In this document: positions 1 to 8,242 of the stretch, one piece after another
How positions within the stretch are numbered: position 1 is the first letter of the stretch
Layout of the letters: each line of letters opens with the position of its first letter
From: Alkalihalobacillus sp. BA299
GTDB taxonomy: Bacteria > Bacillota > Bacilli > Bacillales > Bacillaceae_F
NCBI RefSeq assembly: GCF_017745675.1
Contig: NZ_JAFLJM010000018.1
Span: 1-64,000 of the forward strand
DNA length: 64,000 bases
Direction of reading: 5' to 3'
The notes under the pieces: model-generated
What the model was told of the DNA's origin: nothing
Databases searched by the model: none
The model's input: the letters and a program-made list of their open reading frames with translations, nothing else
Program-made: the position numbers and the translations under genes

Positions 1-180
1 AATGTATTACGGGGAAGCATTGTGCTCATTTGAGGAATTACAAAAGAAAATTGAAGAATATATCAATTATTATAATAACAAGCGTATAAAGCAAAAATTG
101 GCAGGTATGAGTCCGGTTCAATATCGAAACCATACCAGCCAATTAGCCGCTTAATATAATACTCTAACTTTTAGTGGTCA
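1..180 (+). mobile_element. right end of an IS3-family insertion sequence (partial)
   Basis: The window opens inside an insertion sequence: the last 51 codons of a transposase (stop at 152-154) and about 26 bp to a possible right end near 180, where the sequence reads TTTTAGTGGTCA. IS3-family elements usually end in CA. The left end and target duplication lie outside the window, so the boundary is a guess. It sits 130 bp upstream of a truncated transporter gene, which fits insertion or deletion damage. Confidence 0.55.
2..154 (+). CDS. IS3-family transposase, C-terminal end (partial)
   Basis: The open frame enters from the left edge and encodes 50 residues ending in NHTSQLAA. The piece with YINYYNNKRIKQKLAGMSPVQ matches the end of the integrase-type DDE domain of IS3/IS150 OrfB transposases, where the YN..R.H..L...SP..Y signature recurs. 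The catalytic residues lie outside the window. Identification rests on this terminal signature only. Confidence 0.75.
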   Translation: MYYGEALCSFEELQKKIEEYINYYNNKRIKQKLAGMSPVQYRNHTSQLAA

Positions 181-310
181 CCTCATATTTTCTTACTTAA
201 GAGTAGGCTTTTTTGCATGTCCTATTATAAATTATTCATTATAAAGACGTTGAAAAGTACCAACTTTATAAAAATTGCTTTGATTTTATAATTAAAAGTT
301 TACTTACAAT

Positions 311-1168
311 TTGTTTATTTGTTATATTTTTGGGAGTTTTTTAAGTGCAGCTGCTTTACCACCGTTTAATGCGTGGTTAATAGACCAAGTGGGTTGGCAG
401 ATGTCTTGGTTAGTATGGGCAGTACTGTTAATTGCAATTTTTGTACCGCTAGCATTTATCTTTATTCGTAATAAACCAGAGGATGTTGGTTTATTCCCAG
501 ATAACTTAACGGAAAAAGAAATCTCTCAATATAGCTCTAAACATTCTACGATTTTTGAGGAAACCTGGACTGTTAAAGAAGCGATGAGAACGAAGGAATT
601 TTATCTATTATTGTTTTGTGTTGCAACAGCATCAATGGTAAATACCGGCATCATTTTTCATTTCGTACCGATCCTATCCGAAAGTGGAATCGGACGTACT
701 CAAGCTGCTTTTATTTTGAGTATTATGGCGATGGTCTCTTTTCCAATTACCTTTTTAGCAGGCTTTGTCGTTGAACGAATAAAAGTAAATTATGTTTTAG
801 CCTTTGTTTTTTTGGGTCAAATAGGAATTATGATGATGTTGATTTTTACTGAGTCCTACGGTGCAGCCATTTTATTTGGTATAGCACGAGGCATTGTTGG
901 TGGATTTGAAGTAATTAGCTTAGGGATTATATGGCCAAATTATTTCGGTCGTGCAAATATCGGAAGTATTAAAGGTGTTTCTGCAACGATTATGGTTATC
1001 GGATCAGCACTCGGACCATTACCATTTGCATTAGCTTATGATCGCTTCGCTAGTTATCATGAAATCCTTTATATCATGATGATATTCCCTTTACTTGCTA
1101 TGTTTTTTGCAATCATCTCAAAAAAACCGGTAAAAGATAACAGTAAATTAAACGAACAGGCATCATAA
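311..1168 (+). pseudogene. MFS transporter, 5'-truncated remnant
   Basis: The frame encodes 285 residues with about eight hydrophobic segments, including the central loop RNKPEDVGLFPDN typical of oxalate/formate-antiporter-like major facilitator proteins. Those proteins are normally about 400-430 residues with 12 membrane segments. Here the first four or so segments are missing, and the frame begins in mid-protein at GSFLSAAALPPFNAW. The only initiator is a TTG at 311 with no convincing ribosome binding site. An IS end lies just upstream, so truncation by insertion or deletion is the likely cause. The rest of the frame is intact, suggesting recent loss. Substrate cannot be told. Confidence 0.65.
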
Positions 1169-1194
1169 ACTCGATACAAAGATCGAGTTTAAGT
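1168..1194 (+). terminator. hairpin after the MFS remnant
   Basis: AACTCGAT (1168-1175) pairs with ATCGAGTT (1182-1189) across a 6-nt loop, followed by a short T/A stretch. It begins at the stop codon of the transporter remnant. Confidence 0.6.
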
Positions 1195-1232
1195 AGAAAA
1201 ACGAAAAAGAATATGCTTGTTGATAATTGTAG

Positions 1233-1273
1233 AACAACGTCCCAAATGATGGTGAATCACTTGGGACGTTGTT
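1233..1273 (-). terminator. 13-bp inverted repeat after the DUF1657 gene
   Basis: A perfect 13-bp inverted repeat (AACAACGTCCCAA at 1233-1245, its complement at 1261-1273) with a 15-nt loop lies just past the stop of the minus-strand DUF1657 gene. It may stop transcription from both sides. The T-run is weak on both strands. Confidence 0.6.
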
Positions 1274-1289
1274 TGTCATGTAGTTGATT

Positions 1290-1499
1290 TTATTGGTTTT
1301 GATTAAATTGAGGTTCCTCTTGAAGAACTTGATCGTAACGGGTTTGTAATTGTTGTACAATATTTTTTTGTTGTTGAGCGAGTTGTTGAAACGTTTGTTT
1401 GGCCTGTTGGTTTTGAGTTTCAAGAGAAAATTGTGTTAAACTTGCTTCTACACTTTGTGCTGATGCTAATGCTTGTTGAAGTTGTGTTTGTACCGTCAA
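1290..1499 (-). CDS. DUF1657 family small protein
   Basis: This 69-residue glutamine-rich helical protein begins with TTG after AAAGGGGG. It opens MTVQTQLQQALASAQSVEA and matches the DUF1657 pattern (hydrophobic heptads, a conserved F(S/A)L(E/Q)T core, C-terminal EEP.F). A second copy lies at 3160, and the same domain is fused to a DUF421 protein at 4073. DUF1657 genes are known neighbours of DUF421 genes in bacilli, including the mobile spoVA2 operon linked to spore heat resistance. It sits downstream of the DUF421 gene on the same strand, 156 bp away. Molecular function is unknown. Confidence 0.85.
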   Translation of the reverse strand: MTVQTQLQQALASAQSVEASLTQFSLETQNQQAKQTFQQLAQQQKNIVQQLQTRYDQVLQEEPQFNQNQ

Positions 1500-1655
1500 G
1501 AAAAATCCCCCTTTAATTTTAAGAACTACAGATTATAGTATGTAAAAAAAAATGGACTTTATTCTAGGTGAATTCTACAAAGTTCTGTTGGATTATTATA
1601 ATTTTGTTTTTAATTTGGGGGTATCACTAATTATTGTCAGGTAATACTCCAATTC

Positions 1656-2369
1656 TTAATGTTGGATACGTTGGTATCGATCATCTTTTTTTGTGTATGC
1701 GAGGTGCAATTGTCCCTCATCGTTCAATGTACATAGAAATATACTGTTAATTCTTGAAACGCCTTCACTTTGTAATCGTTGATATAGAGATTCTGGAGTT
1801 AATTTAAGTTCTTTTAAAATTTCTTGCTGTATAACGCCTTCAATTATGACTGGATAGGATATTCCACTGCTTTTCTTATGAACCCCTAAATCTTCAAGAC
1901 TCGGAGTTGATTTCTCTGCTTTTTTTTGCACACTAATCGCACCGTTCGCTTCAATAATAGCTAGCTGTACATCATTGATGTCAAATACGTTATTCTGTCG
2001 AAGTAACTGAAGAATATTATCGATAGTAAATTGAATTTTCTTTAGGTTGTCAATTAATAATTTCCCATCCTTGACAACAACTGTTGGCTCAAAAGTAATT
2101 AACTTACCAAATTTTCTTTTTTTTATTGCGATTTTTGCTACTAATTTTTGAAGAAGGCCGATTGTAATTATGGCAAAAGCTGTAGGAAGATGTTTAACTG
2201 AAGGATCAGCTAAATCAGCACCAGTGACACTTGCAAGCGTTACTATTATTAAAAAGTCAAAAATAGGGACTTGTCCAATCGATCTTTTACCCATCAGTAA
2301 AGTAATAGCAAGTAATAATGGGAAAATCGTTAGGATCCGACCTAATATATTTGCAAGTTCGTATACCAT
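1656..2369 (-). CDS. DUF421 family membrane protein (YetF-like)
   Basis: The protein has 237 residues. Three N-terminal hydrophobic segments (about 5-25, 35-52, 60-78) carry the LLMGKRSIGQ motif typical of DUF421, followed by a soluble alpha/beta part with the repeated pattern ..G.......L....... of YetF-type proteins. YetF/2Duf proteins sit in the spore inner membrane and are reported to affect its permeability and spore resistance. ATG at 2369 is chosen because GAGGA lies 8 nt upstream; the frame is open 11 codons further without a good site. It follows the membrane protein gene at 2426 by 56 bp, so the two are probably cotranscribed. Confidence 0.85.
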   Translation of the reverse strand: MVYELANILGRILTIFPLLLAITLLMGKRSIGQVPIFDFLIIVTLASVTGADLADPSVKHLPTAFAIITIGLLQKLVAKIAIKKRKFGKLITFEPTVVVKDGKLLIDNLKKIQFTIDNILQLLRQNNVFDINDVQLAIIEANGAISVQKKAEKSTPSLEDLGVHKKSSGISYPVIIEGVIQQEILKELKLTPESLYQRLQSEGVSRINSIFLCTLNDEGQLHLAYTKKDDRYQRIQH

Positions 2370-2425
2370 ATCTGCATTCCTCTTTCTTACAAAATCGTAC
2401 ATTTATTTTTCGCATTTTATTTAAT

Positions 2426-3040
2426 TTATATATTATGATTACTTATTCTTTGCCAGATGGAGTAAAATATAACAACAGAAATATCAAAAAAGTAAATAAT
2501 AGACCATAAATAGCTAAGTAAGTTGAACAGCATATTATTAAATAAATTTGGAATTGTATACAAATATGACTGATTGTAAAGAAATAACAAAATACTTGTT
2601 ACATTAATGTTTAAGTTACTATCAATTAATAACCAAATAAAATGAATACTTATATAAGCAAAAGTATGTATATAAAACAATTGCTTTTTGTAATAAATAT
2701 AGTCATATAAATCATCATTAAAAATTTGCCTTTTCTTCTTTATTTTATGTTGAAGATATTGATCTAACCGTTGAATATCAGAACTTCCTAAAGTACTTGC
2801 ATAAATGATAAAAAGGATAATAATGACTTGAAATAATGAAATTGTCCCAGTAAAGTAAAAATCTATACCTACCAATAAAGCTTGAAATAATGTACATAAT
2901 ATAATAATGGCTAAAAATAATTGACTCAACCTATCAACAGTAAACTTGTAACGAGTAATTAATAACATTATTATTGAAAACCACGTCAGAGCTTCTGAAA
3001 AGATAAATAGTATCCATTCGTTCTCATATAACATTGACAC
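2426..3040 (-). CDS. uncharacterised membrane protein of the DUF421 cluster
   Basis: The protein has 204 residues and about five to six hydrophobic segments (roughly 10-28, 38-55, 65-85, 120-140, 145-160, 175-195), with a charged cytosolic loop KIKKKRQIFNDD in the middle. GTG start, with GGGAGGTG 7 nt upstream. I do not recognise a named family. It is the first gene of a minus-strand pair with the DUF421 gene and is divergent from the DUF1657 gene at 3160, so a role beside the DUF421 protein in the same membrane is plausible but unproven. Confidence 0.6.
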   Translation of the reverse strand: MSMLYENEWILFIFSEALTWFSIIMLLITRYKFTVDRLSQLFLAIIILCTLFQALLVGIDFYFTGTISLFQVIIILFIIYASTLGSSDIQRLDQYLQHKIKKKRQIFNDDLYDYIYYKKQLFYIHTFAYISIHFIWLLIDSNLNINVTSILLFLYNQSYLYTIPNLFNNMLFNLLSYLWSIIYFFDISVVIFYSIWQRISNHNI

Positions 3041-3159
3041 AGATTATCACCTCCCATTGGTACAAGTGTATGAGCGATGAATATACAATATGTTTAAGTT
3101 AAATACTCATAATATTATTCAAATATTACTGAATATAAAGGAGAGGTGGTAAGGGGATT

Positions 3160-3363
3160 ATGACGGTAAACTCTCAAGTAAAGCAAGCATTGGCTACTGC
3201 TAAAAGTGTACAAGCTAATTTTGAAACATTTGCCTTGCAAACAAAGGATGAAACTGCAAGGCGAAAGTATGATCATGCTGCTCAGCAAATTCAAAGCTTA
3301 ATCTCAGAATTAGAAATGAGGGTAGCGGAAATTGAACAAGAAGAACCAGAATTTCGTGGGTGA
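3160..3363 (+). CDS. DUF1657 family small protein
   Basis: The protein has 67 residues and starts MTVNSQVKQALATAKSVQAN. It has the same length, heptad pattern, FALQTKDE core and EQEEPEF end as the protein at 1290. ATG follows GGAGAGGTGGTAAGGGG. It is divergent from the minus-strand DUF421 operon across 120 bp and is followed by a dispersed repeat. No catalytic motif is visible; the protein is probably a helical hairpin. Family assignment is firm, function unknown. Confidence 0.85.
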   Translation: MTVNSQVKQALATAKSVQANFETFALQTKDETARRKYDHAAQQIQSLISELEMRVAEIEQEEPEFRG

Positions 3364-3390
3364 AAAATACAATGGACGTTACAAGTAATA

Positions 3391-3542
3391 AGAAAAGCGG
3401 AAGCGCCCGTTTAGCGGCGTATATCCTTGCACCCCTCCGTATGAGATAAAGGAAACACGGCGAGTGCTAGCGTGGCGATGTTGACTTATCGTAAGGAGAG
3501 GGAGCGAAGTCCACTAGACGCTGGGCGCTGCAACTAGACATC
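3391..3542 (+). repeat. dispersed palindromic repeat, copy A (type 1)
   Basis: The copy runs from AGAAAAGCGGAAGCGCCCG to GGGCGCTGCAACTAGACATC. AGCGCCC near the left end pairs with GGGCGCT near the right end, so the unit can fold as one long imperfect hairpin. Related copies lie at 38803, 52183, 52979 and 54354, all in this orientation. This variant has GGAAACACGGCGAGTGCTAGC in the middle, a form shared with copy E. Similar repeats are common between genes in Bacillaceae. Confidence 0.85.
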
Positions 3543-3611
3543 ATCTGAAAAGTTATAATTTCTTACCTCTTCAAAAAGGAGAAGGGGGACTCAAATGCTA
3601 GGTATCCCCTT

Positions 3612-3968
3612 TTATAGATCATATATAAAAAGTATCCTATGCTTTAATTGCCGTAATCCTACCTTACTTTCTAATTTTTCGTTTTCTTTAATCGTTTCTT
3701 TCAATTTTTCTATTTCCAATTCAAGTTCCCTATAATCATCAAGTCCACCTAAAAATTGCATTTTCCACTTTCGATTTCTATAATCGATCTGGAAGTCATT
3801 GATAACGCTTAAGGCTTGTTCCCAATCTTCCTTTTCGACGTAATCTTGAAGTAATTCGATTTTGTTAAAAAGAATTTCATCTTTTTCCATTATCGTTAAA
3901 TTACTACAACCCGTTATAAGTGAACCCAACATTATTAAAAAAACTACAAAGTTTATGTGTTTACTCAC
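3612..3968 (-). CDS. DUF4363-like lipoprotein
   Basis: The protein has 118 residues. A short signal peptide ends in the lipobox LITGC (Cys21), so the mature protein should be lipid-anchored outside the membrane. The rest is charged and helical, with WEQALSVINDFQIDY in the centre, resembling DUF4363 proteins, which are often found beside DUF421 genes. GTG at 3968 is chosen because GAGGAG lies 7 nt upstream; a TTG five codons earlier overlaps that site. The gene is divergent from the DUF421-DUF1657 fusion gene across about 100 bp, suggesting shared control. Confidence 0.7.
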   Translation of the reverse strand: MSKHINFVVFLIMLGSLITGCSNLTIMEKDEILFNKIELLQDYVEKEDWEQALSVINDFQIDYRNRKWKMQFLGGLDDYRELELEIEKLKETIKENEKLESKVGLRQLKHRILFIYDL

Positions 3969-4072
3969 ATTACCACTCCTCAAATAATATCTTTTTCCAA
4001 ATCTCGTATGATAGTCCTTAGTTTGCCCAATAATGTTAAAAAAGTACGTTTTTTGGCTTAGGAGTGAACTCG

Positions 4073-4936
4073 ATGAATGAATTGACTACCGTTTTGATCC
4101 GTGGAATCGTTGGATTCCTCTTGATGCTCATATTAGCTCGAATAATGGGTAAAAAACATATAACAGATATGACGTATTATGAATACATTGTAGGTATTTC
4201 AATTGGTAGTATAGCAGCGGAATTAACGTTTGGTACGCAAGTAAGGATATCTAATTTTATATTGGGAATGGTCATTTGGGCGCTGTTACCGATTGCTATT
4301 TCAAAATTAGAATTGAAATCATTTCGATTTCGAACAATCACGGAAGGAAAACCAACAATTTTAATTGAAAATGGACAAATCCTTGAAAAAAACTTAAAAA
4401 AGGAAAACCTAACAATCGATGAACTAATGATTCATCTTCGTCAACAAAATGCATTTAAACTATCAGAGATTGAAACAGCGATTATGGAAAAAAACGGACA
4501 AGTTAGCGTTATGAAAAAGAGTAATCTTCAACCGGTAACACCAAAGGATGTAGGCTTATTAATTGAACAGGAGAACCAGCCACGAATCGTTATTATCGAT
4601 GGAAATGTTATGGAAAAAAGTTTAACCGATTACGGATATACAAAAGAGTGGTTATTAGGAGAAATCTTGAAACAAGGCGCAAAAGATTTTTCAGATGTTT
4701 TTTTAGCACAAATTGATTCAATGGGAAATGTTTATGTTGACTTATATAATGATCAAATTAAAATGCCACAAATTAAACAAAAGCTATTAGTGGCAGCTAA
4801 CATAAAGCAGCTACAGTCAAATTTAGTGAACTTTTCTCTGCAAACAGACAATAAAGAAGCAAAGGAAATGTACAAAACGTATGCGAAGCAAATGGATCAA
4901 TTGATGAATGATATGTCGGTATACTTAAAAGAGTGA
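4073..4936 (+). CDS. DUF421-DUF1657 fusion protein (2Duf type)
   Basis: The protein has 287 residues. Residues 6-75 hold three membrane segments with the ARIMGKKHI motif of DUF421. The soluble YetF-like part follows to about 225. The last 54 residues (IKQKLLVAANIKQLQSNLV onward) align with the free DUF1657 proteins at 1290 and 3160, including the F(S/A)LQT core. This two-domain layout is that of 2Duf, a spore inner-membrane protein reported to reduce membrane permeability and raise wet-heat resistance. ATG at 4073 follows AGGAG by 8 nt. No spoVA genes are nearby. Expression in the forespore is expected from the family but no promoter was identified. Confidence 0.85.
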   Translation: MNELTTVLIRGIVGFLLMLILARIMGKKHITDMTYYEYIVGISIGSIAAELTFGTQVRISNFILGMVIWALLPIAISKLELKSFRFRTITEGKPTILIENGQILEKNLKKENLTIDELMIHLRQQNAFKLSEIETAIMEKNGQVSVMKKSNLQPVTPKDVGLLIEQENQPRIVIIDGNVMEKSLTDYGYTKEWLLGEILKQGAKDFSDVFLAQIDSMGNVYVDLYNDQIKMPQIKQKLLVAANIKQLQSNLVNFSLQTDNKEAKEMYKTYAKQMDQLMNDMSVYLKE

Positions 4937-4958
4937 TGAAAGTACACCATTTACATTA

Positions 4959-4999
4959 AGAAAGGGTGTCCAAAAAGTGCTAATGGACATCCTTTCTAA
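4959..4999 (+). terminator. terminator after the 2Duf-type gene
   Basis: GAAAGGGTGTCCA (4959-4971) pairs with TGGACATCCTTTC (4983-4995) with a G-T pair, followed by TAAAA. It sits 23 nt after the stop codon. Confidence 0.7.
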
Positions 5000-5081
5000 A
5001 AGTGATCATAAATGATTTTTTAATAGTAAATTCGATTATCCTTTCACAATCATTTACGTTGTATATGATAAATGTAAATAA

Positions 5082-5873
5082 TTACGTATAATTATGTAGA
5101 GCTTTAGAAGCCATTAATGTAGAAAATGGCTTATTGGATAAAATAAATTCATCAATATAATATTGATTAGTATTAGAGATGTGATCTTCATCTAGAATTT
5201 CAACGATAGTATAGACATCTACGTTTGCCTTTTTTGCTAAATGTTTTATAGTTGAAGCAACTAATAATATTTTTCCATCTTCAGCTGCTTTATCTAATAC
5301 TTGATCAGGAGCAAAAATACAAATAGAAGCTGCAAATAAAGCATTTGCTTTTTGAAGGATGTCTAATTTTGTAGCATCTCCTTGAACATAATGAATATTT
5401 TTATGATTGATTGGCGAAGTATTGGCTTGGTCTATTAAAACGATATCAACCTTTTGATTTTCAGATAAAACCTCTTCAATGGTGATTTTAGTTTTTTGTG
5501 ACCAATTAATCATTACAATATGGTTTGTTCCTGTATACCCCAATATTTCCTTCTCCTTAAGTTCTTCATAATTATTTAATAAATCAATCCATTTCGCTAT
5601 CATAATTGCGAAAAAACCAATGCCAACAAAATACAAAAATATAGAATACAATTTTCCTATGATCGTTTTCGGAATATAATCACCAAACCCAACCTGTGAA
5701 ATCGTAGTCATTACATACCAAAAGCCATTAAAAGGTGATTTAAATTCTTTTGGTTCTAATAAATACACGATAAAAGAACTAATAATAATAAATAAAACCC
5801 CACCTAAAATCAGTTTCCAATGCTCTATATTTATGGTTTTATCTATTACCTTTTTTATAAGGCTAAATATCAT
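5082..5873 (-). CDS. two-TM potassium channel with RCK/TrkA-N domain
   Basis: The protein has 263 residues. TM1 is about 20-38, the pore loop 50-67 and TM2 75-95, followed by a cytosolic Rossmann-type TrkA-N domain (NHIVMINWSQ, then VQGDATKLDIL). This is the MthK/YugO layout. The filter reads TISQVGFGD rather than the usual T..TVGYGD: the inner Thr is Gln and the Tyr is Phe. The nucleotide-binding glycine motif is also weak (NHIVMINWS instead of GxGxxG). Potassium selectivity and gating ligand are therefore less certain than the fold. ATG follows GGAG by 8 nt. Divergent from the small channel gene at 6101. Confidence 0.8.
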   Translation of the reverse strand: MIFSLIKKVIDKTINIEHWKLILGGVLFIIISSFIVYLLEPKEFKSPFNGFWYVMTTISQVGFGDYIPKTIIGKLYSIFLYFVGIGFFAIMIAKWIDLLNNYEELKEKEILGYTGTNHIVMINWSQKTKITIEEVLSENQKVDIVLIDQANTSPINHKNIHYVQGDATKLDILQKANALFAASICIFAPDQVLDKAAEDGKILLVASTIKHLAKKANVDVYTIVEILDEDHISNTNQYYIDEFILSNKPFSTLMASKALHNYT

Positions 5874-6100
5874 AGTTACGACTCCTAATAAATGTATCTC
5901 ATTATTTAAAAATTAGTAAATTATGGCCTATTTTACATAACTATTATTTACTTAAACGTTGGATTCTATTCAATACGCTAAGGTGCATAAGAATAAAAAG
6001 CTTGGATATAGGAGCGATAATCGTCCTGGTCATTCTTCTACTTTTTTAGGAACTGCATATAATTTATATAAAACTATAAAAAAGGGAGAAGGCTTTTTAT

Positions 6101-6472
6101 ATGTTTTATCGGATTCAAAAAAGAGAAACCACCTATAAACTTTTTATTTTTTTATTGTTATATATAAATATTTGGCTAACCTTTACCTTCATATATTTCC
6201 TGCTAGACATGATAAACGTAGGACCCGTTGTTGACCATTACGCTTCACCAGCTCATCAAGCTAGTGGCCTTGACAGAATAACAAGGTCACTCTATTTGAG
6301 TTCAATTACATTATTATCCGTAGGTTATGGGGATGTTACTCCATTCGGGTGGTCAAGAGCAGTTGCAACTGTACAAGCACTCATTGGTTATTTATTACCA
6401 GTTGTTATTGTTATCCAATTTATTTCACCTAACCGAAATGTAATAAGGAGAAAAAATCTAGACAGAAGATAA
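6101..6472 (+). CDS. small two-TM ion channel (Ion_trans_2 type)
   Basis: The protein has 123 residues. TM1 is about 13-36; the pore helix and filter SSITLLSVGYGDVTP are at about 66-80; TM2 is about 88-108. The filter carries the canonical potassium signature VGYGD. There is no cytosolic regulatory domain, unlike the neighbouring channel at 5082. ATG follows AAAGGGAGAAGG. It is divergent from that channel across 227 bp and precedes a UspA gene by 160 bp, giving a local group tied to ion balance and stress. Low-complexity charged ends only. Confidence 0.8.
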   Translation: MFYRIQKRETTYKLFIFLLLYINIWLTFTFIYFLLDMINVGPVVDHYASPAHQASGLDRITRSLYLSSITLLSVGYGDVTPFGWSRAVATVQALIGYLLPVVIVIQFISPNRNVIRRKNLDRR

Positions 6473-6632
6473 TAGCTCGTAAAATTTTTTTCTAAATGTA
6501 TTTTTAAAATTTTGAAAAACGACTATTTATGTTGCATTTGGTTTGTGTTAAAATATTGAAAGAATATTCTGTTAATATATTCATTCAATATAATAATAAA
6601 AATAAGATTTGAGTGAGAAAGTAGGGGATGAG

Positions 6633-7052
6633 ATGTTTCAACAAATACTTTTAGCAGCAGATGGTTCTAAACACTCCATTCGCGCTGCCGAAAAAGCTGT
6701 TCAATTAGTCAAAAATCAAGCCAATAGTTTAGTTGAAATTATCTACGTCATCAATGGGTCAACCTCTAAGGCAGATGTATTACGTAATATTAACTCACAC
6801 CAAATTGAAGAAAGACGTCGTGAAAAGTTAAAAGAAATTATAAATATTTTCACAACTGAAGGCATAAAACATCAAATTAATTTTCTACGTGGTGAACCAG
6901 GTCCAACAGTCGTTGAGTATGCAAATGGGAAAAATTTTGATTGTTTAGTCATAGGTAGTAGAGGCCTAAATGCTCTACAAAGCATGGTGTTAGGAAGTGT
7001 AAGTCACAAAGTGGCAAAACGAGTAAAATGTCCAGTAATGATTGTTAAGTGA
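6633..7052 (+). CDS. universal stress protein UspA family
   Basis: The protein has 139 residues in one Usp domain: MFQQILLAADGSKHS at the N-terminus and the ATP-binding signature G-x2-G-x9-G-S (GSRGLNALQSMVLGS) near the C-terminus, so an ATP-binding Usp is expected. ATG at 6633 is chosen because AGGGGATGAG precedes it and the paralogue at 10594 has exactly the same length from the equivalent Met. The two proteins are very alike along their whole length and bracket the SulP transporter, implying duplication. Cytosolic; role in stress or energy sensing is inferred from the family. Confidence 0.9.
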   Translation: MFQQILLAADGSKHSIRAAEKAVQLVKNQANSLVEIIYVINGSTSKADVLRNINSHQIEERRREKLKEIINIFTTEGIKHQINFLRGEPGPTVVEYANGKNFDCLVIGSRGLNALQSMVLGSVSHKVAKRVKCPVMIVK

Positions 7053-7153
7053 AACAAATTGTAAGCGCTTACCATAATACAAGTGAAAACTTTCCACTAA
7101 AAGTATATGTTGAAATAGAGGGGACTCAAAAGTAATATATCAGACACCTCAAT

Positions 7154-7193
7154 CCCAAAATATAGTTGGTATTATCACTATATTTTGGGTTAA
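7154..7193. terminator. bidirectional terminator between uspA and the methyltransferase gene
   Basis: A perfect 13-bp inverted repeat, CCCAAAATATAGT at 7154-7166 and its complement at 7177-7189, lies between converging genes. It can serve the UspA gene on the plus strand and the methyltransferase gene on the minus strand. Confidence 0.7.
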
Positions 7194-7224
7194 ATCGAGA
7201 AGTGCAGATACTAATGAGTACCCA

Positions 7225-7836
7225 TTACTTTCGACAAACAGCAACACCTAATGGGTAATATACATCCTTTCTTGGTGGTTCAATCGTAACCCCGCGCTGA
7301 AAGAAAATTTCCTTTTCTTTAAATTCATGAAATAATTTTTCAAACTCACTAGGTGTAAATTGATGAACGTGAAAAGGGTAATTACAAGGCATGCCTTTTC
7401 CTTCTCCAAAAGGAGTTGATAGAACGAGCGTGCCACCAGGGTTTAACAAATTATACATATTTCTCATGAACTGATCGTCGTCTTGAACATGTTCAATCGT
7501 TTCGAAGCTTAAGATCGTATCGAATGTCCCTAGTTTTTCTAGTAATTGTTTATCTATTACGTTTGCTTGTACAAATTTTATAAGTGGATGGTAATGATTT
7601 CCCTTCGCATAAGCTAGCGTATCTTCACAAATGTCAGCGGCAATGATTTCATCAATCTCTTTTTTTCTAACTTTAGCTACCATTTGACTTCCGTACCCAG
7701 TTCCGCAAGCAATATCTAAAACTCTTCCCCTAACATAAGGGGTTGAAAAATAATACCTTGCTGTGTGTTCCAATAACATCATATTCGTTGGCTTCATTAA
7801 TTTAGGGATTACTCGTTCACCCGTATCTTTTAACAT
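7225..7836 (-). CDS. class I SAM-dependent methyltransferase
   Basis: The protein has 203 residues. SAM-binding motif I is VLDIACGTGYGSQM (about residues 39-52), motif II acidic IIAADI (about 64-69), and post-motif FDTILSFETIEHVQDDD and LLNPGGTLVLSTP follow in the usual order of Methyltransf_11/25 enzymes. The C-terminus keeps HVHQFTPSEFEKL, seen in methyltransferases acting on lipids or sugars, but the substrate is not evident. The upstream gene on the same strand is the HTH protein at 7856, 19 bp away, so they probably form an operon. Confidence 0.85.
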   Translation of the reverse strand: MLKDTGERVIPKLMKPTNMMLLEHTARYYFSTPYVRGRVLDIACGTGYGSQMVAKVRKKEIDEIIAADICEDTLAYAKGNHYHPLIKFVQANVIDKQLLEKLGTFDTILSFETIEHVQDDDQFMRNMYNLLNPGGTLVLSTPFGEGKGMPCNYPFHVHQFTPSEFEKLFHEFKEKEIFFQRGVTIEPPRKDVYYPLGVAVCRK

Positions 7837-7855
7837 ACTTTATTCACCGCTTTAA

Positions 7856-8038
7856 TTAAATTCTTTCTCCATTTTTAAGCTTCTCTATTAGATCAGATAA
7901 ATCCGATTTCTTTACTCGCCAATGGCGTCCTATTTTAAAAGCAGGAATTCTACCTTCTTGTACTAATTTATATGTTGTCATTTCACTGATTTGTAAATAC
8001 TTAGCCACTTGGGAAACAGTCAAAATTTCAGGTTCCAA
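7856..8038 (-). CDS. excisionase-family helix-turn-helix protein
   Basis: The protein has 60 residues. LTVSQVAKYLQISEMTTYK followed by LVQEGRIPAFKIGRHWRVKK is the MerR-like HTH_17 fold of the excisionase DNA-binding family, covering nearly the whole protein. TTG start with GGAAGGTGG upstream. It precedes the methyltransferase gene in a probable operon. No phage or integrase genes are nearby, so it is more likely a small regulator than a true excisionase. Confidence 0.85.
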   Translation of the reverse strand: MEPEILTVSQVAKYLQISEMTTYKLVQEGRIPAFKIGRHWRVKKSDLSDLIEKLKNGERI

Positions 8039-8242
8039 TTCTCAAAACCACCTTCCAATAAAAATGAATATGTTATTTTATAATACAATATAAATAATTA
8101 TTAATAAATGAAAATCAATTTAATTTGTTACAATTTTGTGTTATAGTACAATAGTAGAACCTCTAAATCCTCATTGTTTACCCACAAACAATATTCCCAG
8201 ATCGTGCGAAAAAGAAAAACAAAATAAAGAAAGGTGGATAGA

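Noticed and set aside
7856-8038. Excisionase-like protein as a sign of a prophage or integrative element
   Set aside because: No integrase, attachment-site repeat or phage gene was found around it.
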